From the NCBI RefSeq assembly GCF_019112545.1, contig NW_025064907.1, positions 506,715 to 570,714 of the forward strand: DNA of 64,000 bases, in the 5' to 3' direction. This document shows, in pieces, positions 23,627-33,245 of this stretch. The number at the start of each line of letters is the position of its first letter. Within the stretch, counting starts at the first letter, position 1. The notes under the pieces were generated by a model, which worked only from the letters and a program-made list of their open reading frames with translations, was not told where the DNA came from and made no database searches. The translations under genes and the position numbers were made by a program. Source of the DNA: Guyanagaster necrorhizus (Eukaryota; Basidiomycota; Agaricomycetes; Agaricales; Physalacriaceae).

Positions 23627-25930
23627 GTTAAGCCCAAGCAACATGTGATCCTAGACACGTGATAGACAGGCATCCCTTCACACTTCGAGGGATCACCTGA
23701 ATTCACTTGTGTGATGTCTTCGGTTTCGGTGTGTTACAAGGCTATGCTGTGGCTCGAGAGTAGAATGGTATGGATATAAACTTTAGCTCAAAGCTGGGGG
23801 TTACCAGCAAGAGCTGTCGGTCTTAAATACTGTACAGATACTTCTAATAATACAACTACTAATTGTGTCTGTCTGTGTCTATGGTACCTGTTGTCCTGGA
23901 GCACTTTTATCATATATAAAAGGAGTGCTTGTGTGTCGTTGGGCTCGATTGTCGAGACAACTGATGGGTGGTTTAGTTGTGCTGACTAAGCCCTTCCACG
24001 GTGACATGCCCTCTCCAGGTTCAGGCATGTAAAATTGCAAAAATTGCAAATACATGGACTGCATTCCAGTCCAGTAAGCATGTAACAGAAAATAGGACTA
24101 GAGCACACAGAAACCTAGCTATCATAATGCTAAACTGAAGTAACAATAAGCAGAGTGCATGGCCTAGTAACAGACTAATACCAGAGGGGTTAGACTGCAT
24201 GTGAGATCTCAGCACTTGGCCCTAAATGTGCCAATACTATCATGAGAGGACATGCTAAAAATAAAAAGAATATGATCGAAACATGATCAGCAATCCTGAT
24301 CACATTGATCAATGATGCACTGATGGAACATGCTTGAGAACAGAGATCCAGGACCCTAAGAAAGGTATCTGAATAACTGGATGCTGAACAGAGAGACGCA
24401 ATAATAGCAACAAGGAGACAAGTAGAGGAATATTATGCTCAGAGATGAATAGCACATGTGCTGCTCAGAGACTCACACACATACTAACGGTGCTTTAGCA
24501 TGCTTAACACAGCAAGGGACTCCACATCATACTGTGGTATGACATATACTATATTGGGAAAGTTAATTAATACATGCCAGGCTAGAAGCGGTGTGTTTCA
24601 TGTGCCGAAGAGAATGTTGAGACACTAGAGAAGAGAACATAACTATTGTGGCTGACTCCAGACATGGGAGATAACCCTGGGGGTCCAGAACAGTCTACTA
24701 CTGTCAGAGATGTGTCACCGAGGCAAGAAGAAAGTGAGCAGACTGGGCTAGGCCAGCTAGCCGAGGTCAGCTAAGCAAGGAAACCTTGCGCAGTCCTGGC
24801 TCAGGAGTGAATAAGTGTGGCAACTGTGATACGCATGCAAATAGTAACTGTGGGATCTGGCATGGAGTCCCATGCTTTGAGAATACCATAGTAGGATTGT
24901 ATTAGTAAGTACCATAGGAGAGTATTTAAATATAGTATTGTATGAGTAGAAAAGAAGGTTTTCGACCCCCTCAGTTGTGGTGTATTGGGCACAGAAAGCC
25001 TTGCACTCTAGCTCTGGGTTTGTGTTTGTAACTTTGGGTGAGAGAATAAACTTATTATTGAATACCCTTGAGAGAGCTGTGAGAACTAAGTGAGGCATCA
25101 AAGCTCATGAAGGACTTAAGCCCAGTTTGATAAGAGGTTTGGATTGTGCTCTAACCTGAGAATAAGAGAGCGGTGTCTGAAGGGCATCATCTTGAGTTTC
25201 TGAGGTATTTGTGATGTGTGGCACTACAGGTGGCAGAGGTTCAAACCCTTTAGCTTGATTAGTGTGCACTTTTGTGTTATTTCCACAGATTGACAGAGGT
25301 TCAAACCCTTTGGTCTGTCGGACAGGGTTTTATTGTGTTATTGTGTCTCTAGATCGCATAGGTTTGAATCCTGTGGGTCTACAATTGGTTTGGAAGCTTG
25401 TGAACAGAGATCTGTGCTCTTTGGCACTTGTGGACATGTTTGTGATTGGTTTTTGCTTAGAGCGCAAAGCTTTGAGTTGTGTATTGTGTGTGTTAGAGAT
25501 TTGTGTTGATCTGAGCTGTGCTTGGGACGATTTGAGAGTTTTGAGAGAGTGTTTCAACGTATTGTTTTGAGCTGCAGTACCCCTTTGCCTTGAGGCCCAG
25601 CAACACCAGTTGCCACCTCTAGTTTTGATAAAACAAAAAGCTTTGAGACTTAGAGAGACCTCGGACTGTTGTAAGCATGCTATTACTGTTCACACACTGT
25701 GATCTCATTGAAGAAAACAATTACATTTGTTGAATACTACTTTATCGTATTATAATCCCCCCATGAACTAAGAGTTTTGTGTGTGTATTGGTATGAGTGT
25801 GGTCAGTGGATAATGCTCTGCTATATCTGTTTTCACCTTGCGCGTGCTCAGATCCTCTTCAACGGTCTTGTGCCTTCTGACTAAGCATAGATAGGGGTAA
25901 AAAGCAAAAGAGAAGGGAAAAATCATAACA
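23627..25930 (-). repeat. 5' LTR of copy C, split by an insertion
   Basis: LTR sequence occupies 23627-24001 and 25862-25930. Together they match the 3' LTR at 8011-8451, with differences that are nearly all transitions. The interruption falls after the CCCTTCCAC motif. Confidence 0.9.
24002..25861. mobile_element. Unclassified 1.86-kb insertion in the 5' LTR of copy C
   Basis: Flanked by ACGG (23998-24001 and 25862-25865), or ACGGT if the shared T is counted, consistent with a target duplication. The insert begins TGACATG and ends CTCTTCA, so TG...CA termini are possible. No convincing coding region. It holds a TATA-like TATTTAAATATAG near 24925 and an AATAAA-like signal near 25045. GCAGAGGTTCAAACCCTTT occurs near 25233, and a near copy (ACAGAGGTTCAAACCCTTT) near 25294. 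This resembles a large solo LTR or a non-autonomous LTR element, but no terminal direct repeats were seen. Confidence 0.55.
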
Positions 25931-26231
25931 GATTTATTCAAGCTTCTAACATATCAATCATATTGTTCATTGCACAAATCTGTTTTGTGGTCACAAATTT
26001 TACAGCTTTCAGTTCTGTTTTGACTATGTACCACAGAATAGCTATGACATCATATATGGCACTCACTGTTGTTTCTTCTATTTCCATGTTTTTACCATAG
26101 CCTTTTTCTATGCTTTCAGCTACCAATTCAAGTTTTATCATGTGTCCATATTTGATTTCCTCCATGTTTGATGAGGTCATGTTATAAGACACACCCTCAA
26201 AGTCATTGGGTGGGTCTGAGCTTTCAGACAT
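25931..26231 (-). pseudogene. Element D, N-terminal Gag-like fragment
   Basis: Open frame of 97 residues starting MSESSDPPNDFEGVS, rich in acidic and amphipathic segments. It stops at TGA in the motif MLEA-stop just before the point where copy C inserted. Past that point the frame continues into 7825-8010 (INLNEYRAHQN). The TGA is probably a mutated TGG. It resembles the N-terminal, coiled-coil part of an LTR-retrotransposon Gag; family unknown. Confidence 0.5.
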
Positions 26232-27142
26232 TGATAATTTGATTGGTTTGTTTTTGGTTTTGGTTTTGAGTTTTGTGAGAGTTTACAGAAGTTATATATG
26301 CTATTCTATCCTTGTTGGCCTATGAGGTCTCTTTGAGTGGTGGTAGAGAACCATGGGAACATTCATGATGGTGGCTGTAATGGATCAAGAGGCATCCCAT
26401 GATGTACTTACTATCATCACAAGGTGCTTATTGCTGTTTTTGGTTTAGCTGGATGGATGACATGTGGTGTTCAGAGAAGTTGTAGAAGGTATGGATCTTG
26501 TGAAGGAGATCAAAATGACAGGTACCACGAGCGGCGCACCAAAGAAGGTGGAGATATCAGCGTCAGGCACAGTTGCGTGAACTGTTGACCTTTGTGTTTA
26601 ATCTATTGCTCTGTTTTGCGTTGCTATTTGTTATCCTTCTGTTATTCCATATCTATGTTACTTAATGCTATACTGCTGCTCTGTGATCCTGTGATTACTA
26701 TTTCTCACTGTTCGTGAGTGCGTGTGTGTTCTTCATGATTAATCGAGCGAGCCGCCGCTGATATCTCGTTAGAATTATTTATAGGTATATGATTAATGGC
26801 ACTCAGAAGACACCACGGTACATGTCCAACAGGCTACAACTGCGAATTCAATAAAAATAACTGGAAACTCTCCGTGAGGTCACGTCAAGGAAGCAGGTAA
26901 TTGCGGCGCCGTCGCCACGGGTCTGTGCGTTTTCAAGCCGCCCGAGGCCCCCGAATATAGCGCGAGATAGACAAACCCTAGACATAGCCCAAAGATCTCT
27001 ACAACATCACATCTCTAGTACGGCATCCCATCGCCCTTCCATACCAAACTCGAACCTCTCTTTATGGTCCTATAATGCTGACACGATACTCCCTCACTTC
27101 CCTTCCCCTCTTGCTACCAATCGAACCTCAACACGTGTCAAA
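26232..27142. other. Intergenic
   Basis: Probable upstream leader of element D (26232-26330, TG-rich), then unique-looking DNA. No coding region or RNA gene recognised. Confidence 0.5.
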
Positions 27143-28003
27143 TCAGAACTCCGCTTGAGCAATCTTGTCGTTTAGCGACTCATGGTAGCCATCGTCATCT
27201 GAGGACGAAGGCGTATGATCTCGCCTTATGTACCCGAGGTCTGTCTCGACAAGGACTTTCTGTATCGTGCGCGGAAGAAGAAATTTGGTGACCGTGACCG
27301 ATATCGTGGTCGAGGTCGGTAAGAATTGGGGGACGCCAAGGGCTTGCTCGACCTGTGTGAGAGATAGGCCGCGCTCAAGGACATATAAGTGTGTGAGGAA
27401 TGGGCATGCTTTTCCAATGTTTCTAGCTAACATTTCCCCGCCCGAAAGCACGGACAAGTGTAATCGCCGGAGGGAAGGGAACGCTCGTCGCTCAATGAAG
27501 GTGTTGAAGTGGTCGTAGAGAGTCAATTCTGTGAGGTACGGGAAGAAAAGACCGTGCGGAAGTATAGGTTTGCCGAGGAATAGGCGATGAGTTGTTAACG
27601 TGACCAGTGTCCATTGCACGAGTTGCAGAATTCTTGTCATGGAGTCGTATATTTGGGTCGGGAAGATCCCGGTATCTGGACCCGGATACGCGGACGCGAT
27701 GAAAAGGTGAGACACTGTTCTTTCAGGCATCGGAAAGCTTTCCAAATATTCTCTCAACCCGATAATCTGCCTTGCACTGGTTACACAAAGCGAGTTCAAT
27801 CGGAGGAACTTGACAAGGCGACGCGCCCGCTTGCTGACAAGAGAGATAGAACGCCCTGTTTGGCCCCCATCAGTGCAGGCATAGTAGAATACGCGGATCC
27901 AAATTTCGCGAGGGAAAGTATCCATGTCGTGGTCAAGCGCCAAAGTCGATGGGACCAGGGTAACAGCCCCCCCTAACAGAGACAAAGTTCGATGCGTCAT
28001 CAT
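27143..28003 (-). CDS. F-box-like domain protein
   Basis: A single uninterrupted frame of 286 residues, or about 260 if the inner Met at 27925 (MDTFPREIWIRVFYYAC) is the start. That region has the PREIWIRVF...SLVSKRARRL pattern of the degenerate F-box found in large families in mushroom-forming fungi; such proteins recruit substrates to SCF ubiquitin ligases through Skp1. The remainder has leucine-rich spacing (FPYLTELTLYDHF, FPSLRRLHLSVL, CPFLTHLYVLE) typical of leucine-rich repeats after an F-box. The C-terminus is acidic (SSSDDDGYHES). No substrate can be predicted. Its neighbour at 31068-31919 is of the same general class. Confidence 0.7.
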   Translation of the reverse strand: MMTHRTLSLLGGAVTLVPSTLALDHDMDTFPREIWIRVFYYACTDGGQTGRSISLVSKRARRLVKFLRLNSLCVTSARQIIGLREYLESFPMPERTVSHLFIASAYPGPDTGIFPTQIYDSMTRILQLVQWTLVTLTTHRLFLGKPILPHGLFFPYLTELTLYDHFNTFIERRAFPSLRRLHLSVLSGGEMLARNIGKACPFLTHLYVLERGLSLTQVEQALGVPQFLPTSTTISVTVTKFLLPRTIQKVLVETDLGYIRRDHTPSSSDDDGYHESLNDKIAQAEF

Positions 28004-29060
28004 TTGTGATCGTTCGAACTTTCCATTTACGTATTCCCTTGCCGCCGGCCAATAACATTTTTTGCAGACTCTTATTCTTTTGCTGTGAAGAAGTTAAATA
28101 CTAGCTCATCAACTTGTGCAGCGGGGCAACTACCAGTCTGCTTTGGTAGATGATTTCCTCTATTACTGATACGATTTGCGTGAGTGCGTGAACAGAAGTG
28201 GGGAATAGGATCGTCTGATAGATTGATTTATGCTGAAGCAGATGTCGTCGGGACCGTCATGAAACTACTAACAGGATAATTCGGATGATATCCACGTTTC
28301 GGATACGAATCTTGTTCGCGTATGGCTTTCAAGATATGCGCAGCTGCCAAGAACCAGGTTGTTTCATTATTGTATCCGGAAACATCTAGAATACGTGGAC
28401 TACTGTCAACGTTTTTCTTACGGATGCACAAAGGAGAAATATCGATTATCTAGCTGGGGATCTTCTTTGTAGGTTCTGTTTTCTCTTATGAAACTAATCT
28501 AGGCAGTAGTGGTCCTATTCCATTCGCATGCGCTGCTATTCGAATCGAGGACCACGGCGCTATTTTTTTGACATGCAGCCATTGCTGTGTTTTTTTTTTA
28601 AAGGAACATCCGTTGGTTTCGTACTGGCGGTTGCTACGGCCTAATGTGTGTGTGCATGGCCCTTTATGCGGCAATGATATTCTACTTATGAATGCCCAGA
28701 TGGAAATTCAGAACCACATTACGGGACCTTGGACAGCACAAGGTGTACTGCCGTACAGTGTTTCATCTGCACCGCGGCTAGATCGTAGGCGAATCGACTG
28801 GGGCTTGTCTGTGGCGTGCCGTGGATAACACGCCTTTGACGCGTGGAGGAGAACCAAACTATATCTGATTAATCTTATCTGATAAGAGGGGGGAATCATG
28901 GGGCCATTTGTGCGATATCTCCGCTATATTGCTTTACTACCACGGTTTCTTCTCATACTAAGTCCTTGACACAAGCACGCGTGTTACTTGTCATCACATG
29001 TACACGGGCATATCGAATCCAGAAGCGAAATACTAGAGACAGCTTGTTTGTTAGTCAGAC
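28004..29060. other. Intergenic
   Basis: Only short frames; the longest (28228-28431, minus, 67 residues) has no recognisable motif. Nothing further supported. Confidence 0.5.
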
Positions 29061-30930
29061 TCAGAATACTCCACCTTCTTCTACAAACCCACGATCTTTT
29101 CGGATAGGATGAAAGTATGGGCTCACAACGCGTACGATCACACCAGGTTTTTCAAGCATATAGTTGCGCCCTCGTAGTACCGGAACATGTACTGTCAGCG
29201 GAATAGGTGGACAGCATACCTCCATCGGTCCGGCGCTCTCCATTGTTGACGTGCCTGTATTGATTAGTCGTAGGCTGTGTGGGACTAACGAAAAGTAGTC
29301 GTTTTAGATGACCAGAGTTCAATAAAATCCACCAAGTCAGAGCATTGCTTTCCCATGAAGTCTTCATAGCCGGCAGTGTAGCCTCGCCGGATTCTGAATA
29401 AGGGACCGGGACTAGATCTCGACTAGAAGACGTATTCGCGGGTCTAGTACATTCTTGATAGCGTATCGGAACTAATGCTCGCACTTTCAATCCACCGGTG
29501 GGGTTCTCTCTCCAGAGGGTGGGCATCCGTTCCGTTTACACGACAGATGCACACTACCATATATGATACTTTTGTCCCTGCCCTGTATCCAAAGTTACCG
29601 CTCAAAGCCACAGTCTCACCAGGGGCGCTCACCATGACTTCAGGTATAAATCCCATCCACAAACGCCAGCTTAGTCATTTCCAGACATTCCGCGATGACG
29701 ATGAACTTCACTGCTGGCAGTGGCACCGCATCGACATCGCCGTAGTTGGAGCTCAGAGGTCCAGAATTTTTCGTGCGTTCTTGTTCGGAGCAGAGCGGCG
29801 GTGGCAGAAAGAGAGTCAGAGTAGGAATCGAAGTAGAACGATCAAAAAAGACCCACGGCGAGCCGGAGGTGGTGCGATACCCTTGCCTAACCAACAGTTT
29901 CAGACTAACTTTCATTTAGATGGAGCAGAGCAATGTTGACCGACGTCTAAGGACATTGGCCCTTATTCGCCTCCCATTCAGAGGCTTCGCTCCTACCAGC
30001 ATGGGCGTAAGATCTCTATCGTGATTCGCGTGGACGGTTTCATCTAGCCCTCCTCGATAGGTAGGTGCTCCTCGTGTAAATAAAGTCAACGAATGTGGTA
30101 TACAGTATACGGTTTCATTCAGAGAAAGAAGCAACCGTACTGCTCGAGGAAAACTCAAGTCGGGGTGTCTCCCACCGCTCTCAGAGGGAATGTCGACGTC
30201 CTGAAAAGCCCTCTTCATATATGGAGTACCGGGCATCAGTGATCAGAGCTGGAGAAGACGTCAGTCACGGTAAATTTAGGCCCGGACTCATGACGGATAT
30301 CTAACCGCAGTATCAATGAAGGACAGGTGGCGTACTTGATGTGCTGTAGTGAGCACCCGTTGAGCAGTTGCATTTTCTTATAGACATCAGTAGCATGATG
30401 AGTTGTTACAAAATCGATATCGCTTCATGGATCGAAGGCCTAGATTCGTGTGGGGTTATGTAAAATACTCAAGACCACTCAGGCTGGTCCAATTTAAGAG
30501 GCGCTTTTTCATTCTCGCTGCAAAGAGCCCGAACAGGGGGTCGATTATGCCTTTCTCTTGTACAACGGCAACTTTGCATGTCGGCAGAGGATCGAGTGTG
30601 GGACCGAGGAGATCATACGGCATAATGGATAGCTGAGCGGGTGCCTATCAACTCGTGCTCCGAACGACTACTCACCACCAGCCATATAAGGACGATGCCG
30701 TGTTATGGGCAGCACGAAGTATGAGACGGGCGTGTCTACGTACAAGAATAAGACTGCAATCCGACCACTTGGAGAGACACTGGCAGAGCAGTACATGGAT
30801 CTCTCGTCGGAAACATCTCGTGTAGTGTCATGGTCAACTCATAGCTCAAGCTCTGTGGACTACTCAAGTGTAGTAGTTTCGTCCCAGAGTGTGGATTTGG
30901 CAGCTTGTAATAGATGATGTTTGTCCTTGG
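29061..30930 (-). CDS. Possible multi-exon gene, product not recognised
   Basis: Several minus-strand segments read like protein and alternate with intron-like sequence. These include SLSYELTMTLHEMFPTRDP (near 30830), KVAVVQEKGIIDPLFG (near 30560), FPRAVRLLLSLNETVY (near 30130), TLFLPPPLCSEQ (near 29800), PEVMVSAPGETVALSGNFGY (near 29610), SNALTWWILLNSGHLKRLLF (near 29310) and PLTVHVPVLRGRNYMLEKPG (near 29190). Beta-strand-like content suggests an immunoglobulin- or arrestin-like fold, but this is only an impression. I could not make all exon phases agree, so exon limits are not given, and a decayed gene is equally possible. Confidence 0.3.
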
Positions 30931-31067
30931 ATGGACGGATGGTGTTTTCGTCAGTCGCCCTCCGCGATCAATCCAAAGGGGAAGTCATCAGCGCTGAACG
31001 CGTAAAATTTTCGCTCGCTACGTAGTAATGTATCAGTATACGTAATAAGGCGGCGGCGCGCCCACCA

Positions 31068-31919
31068 TCAATTATCTTCCAAATATCCCCAGAAGTCCGA
31101 CAGGCCTCTCTGAACATCCTTCCAGTACGTGAGGTAGTCTTTGGGATAGTGAAAATACGGAAGTATTTTCAGCCTCTTGTCATATATCTCCTCGTTAATA
31201 TGCTTGGTGAACTCCCCGTCATCTGAAATCACCACCAAACAAAGCAGTGATTCACAGTTCGCCAGCAGTTCCTTGAGCAGGAATAGATGGTGGCTCTCCG
31301 CTAAGTTCCCAATTGAGATATGCGTGAGTTTTGGGAGTGTATACAGAGCCGACCAATCAGTATCCACCAGCGGGTTTGAGGGTTCGGTAATATCCAAGTG
31401 GGTCAACGCTCGGAAAGCCGTATGGAAAAAGGCCGGCTTGTGTGTTTCACACGATTGCATAAGGGTAGCGATACTCACGGACAGTCGCTCTATGGGTTGT
31501 CGAGGAAGGGAGAGTAGCTCTGGACTGGGGGTAGCCATCCAGCAAGCAAGGTTGGTTGCACCGGTGCATACGGAGAGAACCTTCTGGGCGTCTGGATAGC
31601 TCACGAAGGGGAGGTACAGATTTTTGACGTGGCCGGCGAAAAAGCTGGCAGGTCGAGAGTCGACTGTCCGCAAGAAGAGGTTCGTCCGCGACTTTGGGAA
31701 GGCAAGGACGACCGTTTGGTATATAAGAATTTCCATCCTGCGACGAACCGTCAGTAAATTTCCGCACGATGAGAGAATGACGCACCATATTTGGACCCGC
31801 TTTGAGACAGTAGTTAGCTGGTAGGCACTACCGGGATACAGTGTCGCCGTAAGCTCGAAAATTTCTCTTTCGAGTTCGGTAGGCAGTTCGGGAATCTTCG
31901 ATGAACCTTCGTCGTTCAT
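31068..31919 (-). CDS. F-box-like domain protein (two exons)
   Basis: Exons 31919-31786 and 31737-31068; the intron 31738-31785 (48 bp, GT-AG) is a multiple of three and removes an unlikely segment. The spliced protein has 267 residues. The N-terminus (IPELPTELEREIFELTA...VSKRVQIWMEILIYQTVVL) is the hallmark F-box-like start of a large Agaricomycete family: LP.ELEREIFE followed by RVQ.W.E.L.Y..VVL. The rest has loose leucine-rich spacing (FRALTHLDIT, LPKLTHISIGNL). It probably acts as a substrate adaptor for an SCF-type ubiquitin ligase. A second short F-box-like gene lies 3 kb away on the same strand. Confidence 0.78.
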   Translation of the reverse strand: MNDEGSSKIPELPTELEREIFELTATLYPGSAYQLTTVSKRVQIWCVILSSCGNLLTVRRRMEILIYQTVVLAFPKSRTNLFLRTVDSRPASFFAGHVKNLYLPFVSYPDAQKVLSVCTGATNLACWMATPSPELLSLPRQPIERLSVSIATLMQSCETHKPAFFHTAFRALTHLDITEPSNPLVDTDWSALYTLPKLTHISIGNLAESHHLFLLKELLANCESLLCLVVISDDGEFTKHINEEIYDKRLKILPYFHYPKDYLTYWKDVQRGLSDFWGYLEDN

Positions 31920-32984
31920 AGCGTGAAGGTGTGGGGGAAAACAGGGTTAGTGTAGCGCCCGTCATCGACTACATAATAAATAGCCCAACGAAGTGGGTAG
32001 TGTTTCAGGGGCCGATTAGTACGGTATAGGGTCGAGAATGTAAAGACCGACAAGCCCCATGAAGAAAGAGTCATTTTGGGACATGGCCATTGCTCTAGAA
32101 TAGGCGTAGCGTTGGATGGCAGTGGACTCGGTTTGAAGGTCGACCAGGATAGGAGCAAATTGCAACAATCCAAAAAATTTTGGAATTTATGTCACATGAT
32201 ACTGACGTAATCTACGCGCGCGACGCATCTCTGAATTCTTGACCTTACCCTTATGTAACCAATTAGTCCTCCGATCATTAGCAAGTTTTAAGATCTATAC
32301 GCTTTGGCAGGATATTAGACTTATTTCAACCGTTGTTCTATGCACTTATTGCTATGGTGATTGCCACTGGCCTTGAAATTCTACTAATATTGAACACTTA
32401 ACAGGGCGCCGAATCTGCTTCAAGTACTTTCTTTCTGTCTCTCCCATCAAGACTGTGCATCACAGATTTCACAGTGGCCATTTAATATCTAGCGAGACAG
32501 TTGAAGATACACACATATAGCCACACTGGCACCTCTATTTCCGAAAGCAGTCCTTGTCCCCTAAACGCGAGGTGGGAATGTTTCTTCTGAGGCAGATCAA
32601 CCATTGAACCACCAGACAGCATATTCTGTATTTACAGAGGAAACTCGCCGTTACCGAAAAGACAGTGATATTACTACTCCGCTCTCTGCTTTGCATCGAT
32701 GTATCAGACATGACGTGGGGAGAGTGTCAAAAGGAGACTTCCGGGATACTCTTTTGAAGGACTCCTCTCTATCTTTCACGTCAAATGGTCCGGCATGTGG
32801 AATCAGGAAGATTCGCAAGAGAAAGGTTCACTCTTTGCCTCTCATTCTTCTTTTGGATCTCTGTGCTTTCGAGATACTATTCAAGGAGCATACTTTTTGA
32901 GAGATTTGCTGTAACTGAATCTTCTTAAATTCTAGAACACAGATAAAGGATCCAAAATGCCACATGAAGCCGTGAAACTTCCTA
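31920..32984. other. Intergenic, upstream of the copia element
   Basis: No supported gene. A 98-codon plus-strand frame at 32604-32900 has no motif. The region ends with GAAGT (32985-32989), the left target duplication of the copia element. Confidence 0.5.
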
Positions 32985-32989
32985 GAAGT

Positions 32990-33230
32990 TATTGACAGAA
33001 GAATATATGTGAGTATCTATGAACGAGTGTAAGTATCATAGTCATAAGCACAGTAGGGATATACATACCTCAGTCGGGCATAACGTGAGTGAAGTGACTG
33101 AGGCATACAGATAGGAACAGCTGGACTATATAGGTGATCGGGAAATGACAGGAGGTGTAAGTATATATAAGGCAAATAGAGCGAGTGATCAAAAGTAAGA
33201 TAAGATAAAACATACAGATATCTTCCAACA
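32990..33230 (-). repeat. 3' LTR of the copia element (241 bp)
   Basis: On the minus strand starts TGTTGGAAG and ends CTGTCAATA. Contains about 52 bp (33011-33062 region) absent from the 5' LTR. Confidence 0.9.
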
Positions 33231-33240
33231 CTCCCCCATA
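33231..33240 (-). other. Polypurine tract of the copia element
   Basis: TATGGGGGAG on the minus strand, directly before the TGTTGG of the 3' LTR. Confidence 0.8.
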
Positions 33241-33245
33241 TCCGT

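Larger units (their letters stand above)
8011..25930 (-). mobile_element. Ty3/gypsy chromovirus, copy C (minus), interrupted by copy B and a second insertion
   Basis: LTRs at 8011-8451 (3') and 23627-25930 (5', split). Flanks are GATTC (8006-8010) and GATTT (25931-25935), a 5-bp target duplication with one transition. The internal part is split by copy B at 12204/20146. Excising 12205-20145 makes the protease-proximal frame continuous (TQLPMGRTGAAGPLKWLKPF), matching TQLPSSQTGVENPTDWLKPF of copy A. It encodes the same domains as A but is more diverged, with roughly 6 percent difference between its two LTRs by eye, so it is older than B. Confidence 0.92.

Noticed and set aside
25220..25360. 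tRNA-like B-box motifs GGTTCAAACCC
   Set aside because: Two near copies lie 60 bp apart and a third, inverted-looking one follows; no cloverleaf, no A box at the right distance and no CCA-proximal stem, so no tRNA or SINE call.
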